Source: Martinezella lusitana
GTDB taxonomy: Bacteria > Pseudomonadota > Alphaproteobacteria > Rhizobiales > Rhizobiaceae
NCBI RefSeq assembly: GCF_900094565.1
Contig: NZ_FMAF01000005.1
Location: 434,001-498,000 of the forward strand
Length of the DNA stretch: 64,000 bases
Reading direction: 5' to 3'
Shown: one piece after another, positions 44,482 to 54,125 of the stretch
Layout: each line of letters starts with the position of its first letter
Position numbering within the stretch: the first letter of the stretch is position 1
Made by a program: the position numbers and the translations under genes
Notes under the pieces: generated by a model
Told to the model about the DNA's origin: nothing
Seen by the model: only the letters and a program-made list of their open reading frames with translations
Databases searched by the model: none

Positions 44482-45909
44482 TCAGCCGTTTGCGCCACTG
44501 CCCCATGGGCCGTGATGGATGTCCTTGCCGTCGATACGGTCGAAGCCGTGCGCGCCGAAGAAGTCGCGCTGGGCCTGGATCAGGTTGGCGGTGCCGCGAG
44601 CCTGACGATAGGCGTCGAAATAGGTCAGGGCCGAAGCGAGCGCCGGAACCGGCAGGCCGGATGCCGTGGCGGCCGAAACGATGCGCCGCAGCGACGGGAT
44701 CGATTCTTTGACCATCTCACCGAAGGCCGGTGTAACGATCAGGTTTGCCGCATCAGGCGCCTTGGTGAAGGCGCTGGTGATCTCGTCGAGGAACTGCGAA
44801 CGAATGATGCAGCCGGCACGCCAGATCTTAGCGATGACAGGCATCGGCAGCGACCAGTTGAACTCCTTCGATGCTTCGGCCATGACAGCAAAGCCCTGCG
44901 CGTAAGCGCCGATCTTGGCGGCGAACAGCGCCAGTTCCAGATCCTTCAACAGGTCGGGACCGAAGGCGATCGGGAACTTGTAGTCCGGCGTGCCGAAGAT
45001 CTTTTCGGCGGCCTCGCGCTGGCTCTTGAGAGCCGAAAGGCTACGGGCTGCAACGGCGGCTTCGATAGCGGTCGCCGGAATGCCCATGTTCTGCGCTTCG
45101 ATCGCAGACCACTTGCCGGTGCCCTTCTGGCCGGCCTTGTCGAGGATGACGTCCGGCATGGCGCTACCGGTCGCCGGGTCCTTGGCGGCCAGAACCTTCT
45201 CGGTGATCTCGATCAGGTAGGAATTCAGCCGGCCCTTGTTCCAGTCGCCGAAGATACCGCTGATTTCGGCGGCACTCTTGCCGAGGCCATCTCGCAGGAT
45301 GCCGTAGATTTCGGCGATCATCTGCATGTCGGCATATTCGATGCCGTTGTGGATGGTCTTGACGAAATGACCGGCGCCGTCATTGCCGAGCCAGGCAACG
45401 CAGGGATCGTCGTTGTATTTTGCAGCGATCGACGTCAGGACTTTTTCGACGCGCTTATAGGAATCCTCGGTGCCGCCGACCATGATGGACGGGCCATGAC
45501 GCGCCCCTTCCTCGCCGCCGGACACGCCCATACCGATGAATGTCAGGCCGGTATCCTTCAGGCGATCGAAGCGGGCCATGGTGTCGCGGAAATTGGCGTT
45601 GCCGGCATCGATCATGATGTCGCCCTTGTCGAGATGTGGCTGCAGCGCCGCCATCTGCTGATCCACCGGCTCGCCGGCCTTGATCATGATGATGATCGGC
45701 CGCGGCGGGCGGATCGCCTCGACGAACTCCTCGATCGTCTTGCAAGGAATGATCTTGTCCTTAAGCGCGCCCGCATTCGCATAGAATTCGTCCGTCACTT
45801 GCGGCGTCCGGTTGAACACCGCGATCTTGTTGCCTTTTTCGGCAATGTTGAGCGCCAGATTCGATCCCATCACAGCAAGACCGATCAGCCCGATTTCTGC
45901 CTTTTCCAC
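44482..45909 (-). CDS. gnd: 6-phosphogluconate dehydrogenase
   Basis: A 475-residue decarboxylating enzyme of the oxidative pentose phosphate pathway (6-phosphogluconate to ribulose 5-phosphate). It has the N-terminal NADP-binding GLIGLAVMGSNLALN, GVSGGEEGARHGPSIM, the signature ILDKAGQKGTGKW, the catalytic-site HFVKTIHNGIEYADMQ, and a C-terminal tail typical of the long dimeric form. The GTG at 45909 follows GGAGG with 6-base spacing; the in-frame ATG at 45939 is before that site. Confidence 0.96.
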   Translation of the reverse strand: MEKAEIGLIGLAVMGSNLALNIAEKGNKIAVFNRTPQVTDEFYANAGALKDKIIPCKTIEEFVEAIRPPRPIIIMIKAGEPVDQQMAALQPHLDKGDIMIDAGNANFRDTMARFDRLKDTGLTFIGMGVSGGEEGARHGPSIMVGGTEDSYKRVEKVLTSIAAKYNDDPCVAWLGNDGAGHFVKTIHNGIEYADMQMIAEIYGILRDGLGKSAAEISGIFGDWNKGRLNSYLIEITEKVLAAKDPATGSAMPDVILDKAGQKGTGKWSAIEAQNMGIPATAIEAAVAARSLSALKSQREAAEKIFGTPDYKFPIAFGPDLLKDLELALFAAKIGAYAQGFAVMAEASKEFNWSLPMPVIAKIWRAGCIIRSQFLDEITSAFTKAPDAANLIVTPAFGEMVKESIPSLRRIVSAATASGLPVPALASALTYFDAYRQARGTANLIQAQRDFFGAHGFDRIDGKDIHHGPWGSGANG

Positions 45910-46206
45910 GACAATCCTCCAATGAGTCGTTGACCACATCCGGCGCCGCGCCGGTGGCGCAGAGGACGCGGCAACATCCGATAGGACGCAATGCCTCCGT
46001 CAATCGATGCGAGTTGCGACGGCCTGCGTTGGGCGTTGTTGTTGCATTCCGAGCGTGAAACGGCAAGCCTTCGACAGCCCCGAATCGCCCGCTTTGCAGG
46101 ACTGTGCAAAAATGTTGCGGGATTCGCGGCCCATCCATTTTCCATGCGCGCGAGCCCGCAGCCGATCGCCAGTCCGCCGAGAGAAAATATAGAGGAGGAG
46201 ACCATT

Positions 46207-46605
46207 ATGTCGACCATGATCGCGAAGATCGTGCATATCTCCATCGATCGTCACTGGACGGAGGTCTACGGTTTTGCCAGCCGTCCGGAAAACATGCCGC
46301 TATGGGCTTCCGGCCTGGCATCGGGATTGAAGCAGGATGGAGAGGACTGGATCGCGCAGGGCATTCTTGGCACCGCCCGCGTACGCTTCGCCGCCCGCAA
46401 CGACTTCGGCGTCCTCGACCACAGGGTGACCTTGGATTCCGGTCTTCAGGTTCACAACGCGCTGCGGATCGTGCCGAATGGCGACGGTTGCGAGGTCATG
46501 TTCACCTTGCTTCAGCTCCCCGGCATGACCGAAGAGCAGTTCGCGGCCGATGCCGCGCATGTGTTGAAAGATCTCGGGACTCTCAAAGAACTGATGGAGC
46601 GATAA
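46207..46605 (+). CDS. SRPBCC-type small protein
   Basis: A 132-residue protein with features of the START/SRPBCC ligand-binding fold: beta strand, then VYGFASRPENMPLWASGLASG (helix-grip start), a row of strands, and a long C-terminal amphipathic helix (TEEQFAADAAHVLKDLGTLKELME). No enzyme motif is present; such proteins bind hydrophobic ligands or act as cyclase-like or stress proteins. The ATG at 46207 is preceded by a strong GAGGAGGAG. It is convergent with the mla-type operon, with 6 bases between stops. Confidence 0.75.
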   Translation: MSTMIAKIVHISIDRHWTEVYGFASRPENMPLWASGLASGLKQDGEDWIAQGILGTARVRFAARNDFGVLDHRVTLDSGLQVHNALRIVPNGDGCEVMFTLLQLPGMTEEQFAADAAHVLKDLGTLKELMER

Positions 46606-46611
46606 TGGCCC

Positions 46612-47226
46612 TTAAAGCGAGCGCAACGTCCAATCGACAAGCTCGCTGGTCACGCCCGCAAACGCGGCATCCAGCGCCCGCACGAAATCGGGATTGCTGC
46701 CGCCGCTGACGGGCACGACCTTCCGGAAGATATTCTGCGCCTTTACCGTACCCGTGCGGTCGTTCAGAATCTTTTCCGAGATTTCGACCGTCGCGGTTTT
46801 CTGGCCGCCTACGGTATTGATCTCGAAGGAACGAATGTCGGTGACGACCTGATAGTCGATCGCCAGGCCCTGCCCCGGCACGCCGACGCCACCGAGCTTG
46901 CCGGTATTCTCGAAAGCCTCGACCAGCTTCGACTGCACCATCCTGCTCAGCTTGTCGCTCCATTGCGACTTGCCGAGATACTGGATTTCCGAAGATGAAA
47001 CGCGGATGACGATCTGGTTGCTGTCCAGCGCCTGCAGCGCGGTCGGCGGCGGGATGAGGATCTGTCGGTTCTTGACCGAAGGTCCGTTCGCCTTCACCGA
47101 CGCGGAAAGATCGTAGGTGTCGTTGTTGGAGGAACTTCCGCAGCCCGCCAGCAAGGCTCCTAGCAATGGCAATGCGATCACAGCTTTCCACACCTGATGA
47201 CGCTCACTCGACACGCAACCGACCAT
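46612..47226 (-). CDS. ABC transport auxiliary lipoprotein (PqiC/YmbA-like)
   Basis: A 204-residue lipoprotein. The signal peptide ends in the lipobox LLAGC (Cys at about residue 29). The mature domain is the ABC-type transport auxiliary lipoprotein fold (YDLSA, IRVSSSEIQYLGKSQWSDKLSRMVQSKLVEAF, LAIDYQVVTDIRSFEI), found with MCE transporters as PqiC. It probably links the MCE protein to the outer membrane. The ATG at 47226 follows AGGGGATAAGCGG; an ATG at 47265 overlapping the mlaD stop (TGATG) is an alternative. Last gene of the operon. Confidence 0.88.
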   Translation of the reverse strand: MVGCVSSERHQVWKAVIALPLLGALLAGCGSSSNNDTYDLSASVKANGPSVKNRQILIPPPTALQALDSNQIVIRVSSSEIQYLGKSQWSDKLSRMVQSKLVEAFENTGKLGGVGVPGQGLAIDYQVVTDIRSFEINTVGGQKTATVEISEKILNDRTGTVKAQNIFRKVVPVSGGSNPDFVRALDAAFAGVTSELVDWTLRSL

Positions 47227-47264
47227 ATTCCGCTTATCCCCTGGAGCCCAGATATCGCTATTCA

Positions 47265-48635
47265 TCAGTGCCGCGCTCGGCCATCATATGTCTTGACCGT
47301 ATCCCCACCGAAGATCAGTCGCTGTGGATTGCGGTCGAAATTAGTGATTGTAGTATTCAGATTGTCAACCGTGCCCCGCATGTCATTAATGAGAGTTTGG
47401 ACATCGCGCAGGCCGCCACTCGAAAACTTCTGCAGATTATCGGCGATCGGGCCGATACGGGAATTGAGATTGTCAGCCATCTTCTTGAAGGATTCCAGCG
47501 TATCCTTGGCTTCGGCGAACAGCGATTGCGTGCTGTCGTTGCCGAGCAGGGAATCGACCTTCGTGAGAATGCCGTCGACCTTGCCGGACGCCGAGTTCAG
47601 CTTGGTGGAGATGTCCCGCGCATTGGCGATCGTCTGGTCGATATCCTGCTGATGCGCCGCAACGGTATTGGCCACATCGCGAATAGACGCGACAGCGGTG
47701 CGAGCCTGCTTCGTCACGTCGGCAATGTCATCCATCGATCCCTTGATCTTCGCCGGATCGATCTGCGCGACGATGGCGTCGACACGATCCAGCGTCTGCT
47801 GCGCCTTCTGGCCGAAGGTGGTGTAGGTGTCGGCCGTCTGCTTGAAGCTTGCGATGGTCGCCTTCAGATCGGTCGTGGCATCCGCCACGTTGGCGGTAAT
47901 CCTGTCGGCATTGGCGATGACGTCGTTGACCTTCTGGGCATCGACTGCGCGCACCAGTTTCTCAATTGCATCCAGCGTCGAGTCGATGCGCGTCGAAACG
48001 GTCTTGAACGTATCGCCAAGCTGTCCGACGCTCGCCAAGAACTTGTCGATATTATCGGAATTGTCAGCGATCGCCTTGGAGAATTTCTGCGCGTTGCGCA
48101 CCGTATCGGTCAGCGGCCCGCGCGAATCCGAGACGAAGCCCTGAATGTCGCCGATTGTATCATTGGCACGGTTGAGAATCTTGTCCGCCGTGGTCAACAG
48201 GTTCGTGACGCTGGACTGATCGGCAAGCAGCACGGCGCGTTTGCCGGTATCGATCGAACGTTTCAGGATATTCTCGTCGCCGTTGCGGCCGCCGGAAAGC
48301 TCGATATAGGCAGCACCTGTCAGGCCCTGAATTTCAAGAATAGCCTTGGTGGACGTATAGACCGGCGCATCGGCACGCACCTGCGTAAATGCCAGCGAGT
48401 AGTTCGGATCGTCGGCATCGATCGAAAGGCTCTGCACCGAACCGACCTGAATGCCGTTGAAGCGAACCGGTGAACCGACGCTCAAACCGTTCGCAGAACC
48501 GGGGATGCGCACCACGAGTTCGACCATCGGACCGCCGCGGCCATATTCCGCCATCCAGTAGACGAAGCCGAAAGCGGCCGCGATAACGAGCAGCGTGAAG
48601 AACCCGACGATCGTATAATTGGCTTTGGTTTCCAT
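47265..48635 (-). CDS. mlaD: MlaD-type MCE domain protein
   Basis: A 456-residue inner-membrane-anchored MCE protein. One N-terminal membrane helix (about 8-28, ANYTIVGFFTLLVIAAAFGF) is followed by the MCE domain (about 36-117, VRIPGSANGLSVGSPVRFNGIQVG). A long helical periplasmic region with many TVAN-, DIA- and SINxLL-like segments follows, of the kind that builds a tunnel or coiled coil in longer MCE proteins. It carries phospholipids between membranes with MlaE and MlaF. It is much longer than E. coli MlaD (about 180 residues). Gap to mlaF is 9 bases. Confidence 0.93.
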   Translation of the reverse strand: METKANYTIVGFFTLLVIAAAFGFVYWMAEYGRGGPMVELVVRIPGSANGLSVGSPVRFNGIQVGSVQSLSIDADDPNYSLAFTQVRADAPVYTSTKAILEIQGLTGAAYIELSGGRNGDENILKRSIDTGKRAVLLADQSSVTNLLTTADKILNRANDTIGDIQGFVSDSRGPLTDTVRNAQKFSKAIADNSDNIDKFLASVGQLGDTFKTVSTRIDSTLDAIEKLVRAVDAQKVNDVIANADRITANVADATTDLKATIASFKQTADTYTTFGQKAQQTLDRVDAIVAQIDPAKIKGSMDDIADVTKQARTAVASIRDVANTVAAHQQDIDQTIANARDISTKLNSASGKVDGILTKVDSLLGNDSTQSLFAEAKDTLESFKKMADNLNSRIGPIADNLQKFSSGGLRDVQTLINDMRGTVDNLNTTITNFDRNPQRLIFGGDTVKTYDGRARH

Positions 48636-48644
48636 TGTCTCCAG

Positions 48645-49508
48645 TCACTTCTCGCGGCTGTGGGGGCCTGCGCCGTTGTCGTCGTTGTGCTCCCTGATGT
48701 CTTCCCGCGGCACGATCGACCGTGCGCGCTTGCCCCTGAAATAGGCTTGTACCCAAGGGTCATCGCAGGCGAGCATGTCCTCAACTGTGCCTTCCACCAA
48801 TACCCGCTTCTGTCCAAGAACAGCAATACGGTCGCAGACGGAAAACAGGCTGTCGAGGTCGTGAGTCACCATATAAACGGTCAGGCCGAGTGTGTCGCGT
48901 AGCCTGGCGATCAGCTCGTCGAACTCCGCCGCGCCGATCGGATCGAGGCCGGACGTCGGTTCATCGAGGAAGACTAGGTCAGGATCGAGCGCCAGGGCTC
49001 TGGCAAGTGCTGCGCGCTTGATCATGCCGCCGGAAAGCTCGGACGGATATTTGTCGGCGGCGTCGGCAGCGAGACCCACCATGCGGATCTTCATCAGCGC
49101 CAGCTCGTCCATCATCTCTTGCGGCAGGTCCAGATATTCCCGCATCGGCACCTGAATATTTTCCTTCACCGTCAGCGAGGAAAACAAGGCGCCCTGCTGG
49201 AAGAGGACGCCGAGGCGCATATCGAGCTGGTTGCGCTCTGGCTCCGAGAGCGTGTCATAGTCTTCACCGAGGATCTCGATCTTGCCCGAGCGGCGCGGTA
49301 GCAACCGCAGTACCGTGCGCAGCAGCACCGACTTGCCCGCGCCGGAAGCGCCCACGAAACCGAGGATTTCGCCGCGATAGATATTGAGGTTCAGTTTATC
49401 GAGCACGACTTTCGATCCGAAAGCGACGGTGACATCCCGTGCCGACAGCACGATATCCCTGCCGTGCTCATCTCTTTCCAACGGGATTTCCGAGTGAAGT
49501 GCGCTCAT
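48645..49508 (-). CDS. mlaF: MlaF-type ABC ATPase
   Basis: A 287-residue ATPase of the MCE lipid transporter. Walker A GASGAGKSVLLRTVL, LGVLFQQGALFSSLTVKENI (Q loop), signature LSGGMIKRAALARALALD, Walker B LVFLDEPTSGLDPIGA and VTHDLDSLF are all present; the LSGGM-KRAALARA form is typical of MlaF. The ATG at 49508 is preferred because the GAGGG site abuts the ATG at 49517. It follows mlaE by 12 bases. Confidence 0.95.
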   Translation of the reverse strand: MSALHSEIPLERDEHGRDIVLSARDVTVAFGSKVVLDKLNLNIYRGEILGFVGASGAGKSVLLRTVLRLLPRRSGKIEILGEDYDTLSEPERNQLDMRLGVLFQQGALFSSLTVKENIQVPMREYLDLPQEMMDELALMKIRMVGLAADAADKYPSELSGGMIKRAALARALALDPDLVFLDEPTSGLDPIGAAEFDELIARLRDTLGLTVYMVTHDLDSLFSVCDRIAVLGQKRVLVEGTVEDMLACDDPWVQAYFRGKRARSIVPREDIREHNDDNGAGPHSREK

Positions 49509-49520
49509 CGTCGTCATCCC

Positions 49521-50681
49521 TCAGAAGTCGATCGCTGCGTAGAACATGGCAAAAAGCCCGTCCATCAGGATCACGACGAAGATCGACTTCACGACCGACG
49601 AAGTCACATGCTGCCCCAGCGACTCGGCACTGCCGCCGACCTTCAATCCCTCGACCGCCGCGACGATGCCGATGACCAACGCCATGAACGGAGCCTTGAT
49701 CATGCCTGAAATGACCGTGGAAAGGCTGATCGCCTCATGCAGGCGGGAGATGAAGGTCGCAATGGTGATACCGGAATAGCCCCAGGCGACCATCGCCGCG
49801 CCAAACAGCGAAGCGAAATTGGCAATGATCGTCAGCAGGGGCAAAGCGACGGTCAGCGCCACCAGCCGTGGGAAAATCAGCACGCCGATGGGGTTTAGAC
49901 CCATGACCTTCAGCGCGTCCACTTCCTCGCGCATCTTCATCGAGCCGATCTCGGCGGTGATCGCGCTGCCGGAACGACCGGCGATCATGATCGCCGTCAG
50001 AAGCACGCCGATTTCGCGCAATTGAAGGATGCCGACGAGATCGACGACAAAGACTTCCGCACCGAAATAGCGCAGCTGGAACGCGCCTTGCTGCGCGATG
50101 ATCGCTCCAATCAGCGACGACATCAGCAGGATGATCGGAACGGCCCTCACGGCCATGTGGTCGATCTGATTGACGATCGAAGCCGGCGAGACGCCGCTGC
50201 CGCGTCCGAACTTGAGCTGCGCACCGCGTACTGCGGAGCCCAATATGTACATGGCAGCAATGAGATTGCCCCAAAGTTCGTAGACATTTCTGCCGATCGG
50301 CGCAAACAGCCGCTCAGGCAATGATATCTTCGCCTTCGGCTCGCCCTTCTCCGCGTCCGGATCCTCGTCGAAGGCGGTCAGCAGCTCGTCGATATGCGAA
50401 TTGGAGCCCTCGATCGTCACGGTGGCGCCATGCGCCTCCTGGCTCACCTTCAATCGCCGGATCAGCAGCGCACCGGCCGTGTCGACATCGGAGAGATCGG
50501 AAAGATCGATCACAACCTCGCCGCCGGCGCTCCGTTTCGAGAGCTGCTCGATCTGCCGCAGCACGCCGTGCACATTGGCGCTACGCCAATTGCCTTCAAG
50601 CCGATAGCGATGCCCATTGCCATCGGGCTCTTCATCGATCCTCGGTGCATCGGATTTCTGTTCGGCTGCTTTCAAGCTCAT
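49521..50681 (-). CDS. mlaE: MlaE-type permease with fused STAS domain
   Basis: A 386-residue protein. An N-terminal STAS domain (about 25-105, VVIDLSDLSDVDTAGALLIRRL) is fused to an MlaE permease (about 120-386) with about five or six membrane helices and the family block GRSGSAITAEIGSMKMREEVDALKVMGLNP (as GRSGSAITAEIG and EEVDALKVMG). In E. coli the STAS protein MlaB is separate and binds MlaF; here it is built in. No MlaC gene is present nearby. First gene of the four-gene operon. Confidence 0.95.
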   Translation of the reverse strand: MSLKAAEQKSDAPRIDEEPDGNGHRYRLEGNWRSANVHGVLRQIEQLSKRSAGGEVVIDLSDLSDVDTAGALLIRRLKVSQEAHGATVTIEGSNSHIDELLTAFDEDPDAEKGEPKAKISLPERLFAPIGRNVYELWGNLIAAMYILGSAVRGAQLKFGRGSGVSPASIVNQIDHMAVRAVPIILLMSSLIGAIIAQQGAFQLRYFGAEVFVVDLVGILQLREIGVLLTAIMIAGRSGSAITAEIGSMKMREEVDALKVMGLNPIGVLIFPRLVALTVALPLLTIIANFASLFGAAMVAWGYSGITIATFISRLHEAISLSTVISGMIKAPFMALVIGIVAAVEGLKVGGSAESLGQHVTSSVVKSIFVVILMDGLFAMFYAAIDF

Positions 50682-50834
50682 GCGTCTTTCAAATGTGGCA
50701 TCACCAACGTCGACTCACGGAGCCCGCACGACGCCGATGTTTAATACACCGACTGCACGGGAGATTGCTATGCTGCGCCGCGGCCAACATATGTCACGGC
50801 TTTTTGATATCCAAATGAATTTGTTGCATCCGCG

Positions 50835-52055
50835 TTATGAGACGCCGTGTGCGCCCCCGCCGATCGCCGAACTCCTGGGCTGGAGGTTGCGCGCGAAGAT
50901 GACCATACCCAGGCCGAACGCAGCCACCGCTGCCATCACATAGTAGCTGGAAAGGTCTAGCCAGGCATAGAGATAACCGGACGCGAGCGTCATCAGGCCG
51001 AGGAACATGCCGTTATAGAAATAATAGGCGCCCTGGGCGGACGCTTCCTGCGTTTCCTGAACGGATCCGACGATGCGGCGCTGGATGCCGGTATGCACAC
51101 AGGCATAGGTGCAGGAATGGAAGCACTGCAGCAGGAAATAGCCGGCGAAACCGAGATTGATGGGGAACAGGATCCAACGCAGGACGCACATGCTCGAGCC
51201 GAAGAAAATCAGCGTCCACGCACTGAAACGGCGACTTAGCATTCTCGAGAGGAAGAAGACCATCACCTCCGCCGCCACGCCGATGCTCCAGAGAACGGCG
51301 ATCTGTGTTCCGGAAAAGCCGAGCTTGTGCCAATAGATCGACGCGAATGTGTAGAGCATCGCATGGCTCGATTGCTGCACCGAGACCCCGATCATCGTGA
51401 TCAGCAATTGCGGAGAGCGCAGCGAGCTTCCAGTGGGCGACTGCAGATTGATCGGCTGGTTGCGCCGCCGCGTCGGCCCGATACGCGGCGTGATCAGCGC
51501 CGTGAGCATGGTCAGCACGAAGCCGGCGACCATGACGGGCAGTACCATGGTGCCTCCCCACATCCCAATCATCTGGCCGCCGAAAAGCGTCGAAACGATG
51601 AAGATGATCGATCCCCAGACACGCATGGAGCCATAGTCGAACCCCCAGCGGCGCACCCCCGACATAGCGATCGATTCGACCACCGGCACATAGGGCGCGT
51701 AGGTCGCGCCCTGGACGCCATAAACGAGCAGCACGGGCCAGAATTCGCTCGTCCAGTAAAGCGCGATCGCCGTCAGCAATGACAGTCCACCGGACCACAA
51801 CAGCACATCGGCGCGTTCCTTCATGTGATCGGCAAACACCGCGATGACGGGCGTCACCAGAACGCGCACGACCATCGGCACGGCGATCACGAGACCGATT
51901 TCATGATCATTGAAATTCAATCCCGCCAGCCAGACGGGGAAAAACGGCAAAGCGATCCCGTTGACGAACAACGGCGCGCAGTAGGACAAGGCGGTGCGCA
52001 GACGGAAATACGAAGGCGCGCCCTCGCCCTGCAAGGATTTTTTCGCGGGAATCAT
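50835..52055 (-). CDS. major facilitator superfamily transporter
   Basis: A 406-residue membrane protein with about 12 helices, of the MFS_1-like group close to the phenylpropionate permease HcaT/YfcJ type. The N-terminus is FRLRTALSYCAPLFVNGIAL; the loop ADHMKERADVLLWSGG and the RVWGSIIFIV motif are typical of the group. Substrate is unknown; there is no catabolic neighbour to guess from. The ATG at 52055 is used; the open frame to 52127 lacks a ribosome site. About 150 bases separate it from mlaE, which it follows on the strand, so the genes may be transcribed independently. Confidence 0.85.
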   Translation of the reverse strand: MIPAKKSLQGEGAPSYFRLRTALSYCAPLFVNGIALPFFPVWLAGLNFNDHEIGLVIAVPMVVRVLVTPVIAVFADHMKERADVLLWSGGLSLLTAIALYWTSEFWPVLLVYGVQGATYAPYVPVVESIAMSGVRRWGFDYGSMRVWGSIIFIVSTLFGGQMIGMWGGTMVLPVMVAGFVLTMLTALITPRIGPTRRRNQPINLQSPTGSSLRSPQLLITMIGVSVQQSSHAMLYTFASIYWHKLGFSGTQIAVLWSIGVAAEVMVFFLSRMLSRRFSAWTLIFFGSSMCVLRWILFPINLGFAGYFLLQCFHSCTYACVHTGIQRRIVGSVQETQEASAQGAYYFYNGMFLGLMTLASGYLYAWLDLSSYYVMAAVAAFGLGMVIFARNLQPRSSAIGGGAHGVS

Positions 52056-52222
52056 GACAGACCTGAAGGGAACTGAATTTGTCCCTATCACGCTATCGAG
52101 AGTACGACTATGGCGAGAAATAGCCAAATCGTAACGTTTCGGAAAAAACCCGAATTACAGGCGCCTCATGACGATCAATAATTATGACAGCCTGTTATTG
52201 CGTCCGTGAAGCGGCGCTAAAA

Positions 52223-53047
52223 TTAGGCTGCCTGGGCGCCGACGCCGAGTGCCTTCGGCAACTCTTCGACAGATATACCGGCCGGCTCCGTCTCGAGGAT
52301 CGACCGCCAGGTAAGCAGCTCGAAAGTGCCGTCCTCATGCTCGGCGATCGCCGTGCAGCTTTCCACCCAGTCACCGGTATTGATATAGCGGATGCCGTCG
52401 AGATCCTCGATGACAGCGTGATGGATATGGCCGCAGATCACGCCATCGGCATCGTTGCGCTTGGCTTCCTCGGCGACGACACGCTGGAACTCGCCTATGA
52501 AGTTGACGGCATGCTTCACCTGCAGCTTTGCCCAGGCCGAGAACGACCAATAGGGCATGTTCAGGCGACGGCGCACGGCCGCAAGGCCGATATTGATCAG
52601 AATGGCCATGTCGTAGGCCCAATCGCCGAGATAAGCGAGCAGGCGGGCGTTACGAACGACGACATCGAATTCGTCGCCATGCAGGACGAGATACTTCTTC
52701 CCGTCGGCAGTCTCGTGCATGGCGCGTTGCGCGACCTCGATGCCGCCAAAGTGCGTGCCGGGGAAATCGCGCAGGAATTCGTCGTGATTGCCGGGGATAT
52801 AAACGATCCGTGTGCCTTTGCGCGCCTTGCGCAGAACCTTCTGCACCACGTCATTGCAATCCTGCGGCCAGTACCAGTTTCGCTTGAGGCGCCACCCATC
52901 GATGATATCGCCGACGAGGAAAATGGTATCGGCATCGTGGTAGCGCAGAAAATCGAGAAGGAAGTCCGCCTTGGCGGCCTTCGAACCGAGATGTACGTCA
53001 GAGATGAACAGTGTACGGAATCGCCGGGTGTCCATGTTTTCATTCAC
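52223..53047 (-). CDS. LpxH-like metallophosphoesterase
   Basis: A 274-residue calcineurin-type phosphoesterase. All metal-binding motifs are visible: FISDVHLGSKAAK, LVGDIIDGWRLK, IPGNHDEFLRD, VLHGDEFDVV and CGHIHHAVI. It resembles LpxH2-type proteins annotated as UDP-2,3-diacylglucosamine hydrolases. Many alphaproteobacteria use LpxI for that lipid A step, so the in vivo substrate of this paralogue is uncertain. The start is GTG at 53047, with an alternative ATG at 53035; neither has a strong ribosome site. Confidence 0.85.
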   Translation of the reverse strand: MNENMDTRRFRTLFISDVHLGSKAAKADFLLDFLRYHDADTIFLVGDIIDGWRLKRNWYWPQDCNDVVQKVLRKARKGTRIVYIPGNHDEFLRDFPGTHFGGIEVAQRAMHETADGKKYLVLHGDEFDVVVRNARLLAYLGDWAYDMAILINIGLAAVRRRLNMPYWSFSAWAKLQVKHAVNFIGEFQRVVAEEAKRNDADGVICGHIHHAVIEDLDGIRYINTGDWVESCTAIAEHEDGTFELLTWRSILETEPAGISVEELPKALGVGAQAA

Positions 53048-53148
53048 GAACTATAAGTCCGTGCCCTATCCAAACTTGGCTATTCCAAAACCAGACTCGT
53101 GTTTCAGGAAGATGACAAACCCTGTGTCTGCTGGCCTATCGGGCTGGA

Positions 53149-53904
53149 TCAGCCACGTTTGGCCGCGATGGCGAGATCCGGACGATCGGTTGTAAAACTG
53201 GCGACACCGAGGCGAAACATCGCTCTTGCCGCTTCGCTCGTATGCGCGGCCCAGCCGTGCACCGTCATGCCGCTCCTGCGTACGATGCCCATGACTTCGG
53301 CGTCCACGGCGTCGGCACGCACCGCTATCTCGCGCACACCGCAGCTGCGGAGCGCGGCGATGATCCCATTCCAGCCAAGCTGCGCAGTCATTTGCGGCGA
53401 ACAAAGAAAAATGAAGCCGAGCAACTCGCCGACGTTCAAACCGCGGTCACCAAGTGCTTTGCCAAAGGCTTCGAGACGCGGCAGGGCGAAACTGGTGATC
53501 ATCGTCCGTGATACCATGCCGGTCGCCATCAACTCATCGACGATGCGGGCCTCCATCCCCTCATAGGGCGTGCCGTCCGCTTTCGTCTTGATCTCCAGTC
53601 GGAGATCGACCGGGGACGGGCCGAAGATATCGATGGTCTCAGCAAGGGTCGGAATAGTCTCGCCGTCGCTTCCGATCACGACATGGCGCATCAGCTCTTC
53701 ATGGCTGAGATCGACAATAGCCCCCTTGCCGTCGGTCATCCGGTCGATCAGGGCATCGTGATGCACAACCAGCTTGCCGTCCCGCGTCTGGTGAACGTCG
53801 AATTCAACGAGATCGACATCAAGCTTGGCCGTCTTTGAAAAGGCAAGCCTGGTGTTTTCTGGCCATAGATGCGCGCCGCCGCGATGAGAAGCGATCAATG
53901 TCAT
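53149..53904 (-). CDS. ugpQ: glycerophosphodiester phosphodiesterase
   Basis: A 251-residue GDPD TIM-barrel enzyme that hydrolyses glycerophosphodiesters to glycerol 3-phosphate and an alcohol. It has the family start IASHRGGAHLWPENT with the catalytic His, the metal ligands in VEFDVHQTRDGKLVVHHD, and RLEIKTKADG. There is no signal peptide, so it acts on imported or internal substrates. The ATG at 53904 follows GGAGG; the long open frame further upstream is overlap. It is divergent from the malic enzyme gene. Confidence 0.92.
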   Translation of the reverse strand: MTLIASHRGGAHLWPENTRLAFSKTAKLDVDLVEFDVHQTRDGKLVVHHDALIDRMTDGKGAIVDLSHEELMRHVVIGSDGETIPTLAETIDIFGPSPVDLRLEIKTKADGTPYEGMEARIVDELMATGMVSRTMITSFALPRLEAFGKALGDRGLNVGELLGFIFLCSPQMTAQLGWNGIIAALRSCGVREIAVRADAVDAEVMGIVRRSGMTVHGWAAHTSEAARAMFRLGVASFTTDRPDLAIAAKRG

Positions 53905-54125
53905 GGAGTATCCTCCGTCTGCCGTTCTCATAAGCCCACGCGATGAACCCCTTATGACCGTCCGAGCGGCGGAGCGGGGAAGCATAGCCCTCACCGGCGC
54001 CAAGACGGACACCGGCGAATCCGCGATGACAAAAAAGCGGTCGGCGACGTCAATTGCATACTGTGAACGCGAAGCGATTGATGTATTCAGGGGACTCAAA
54101 GCATAGGCAGGAATGGAGAAGTGTG

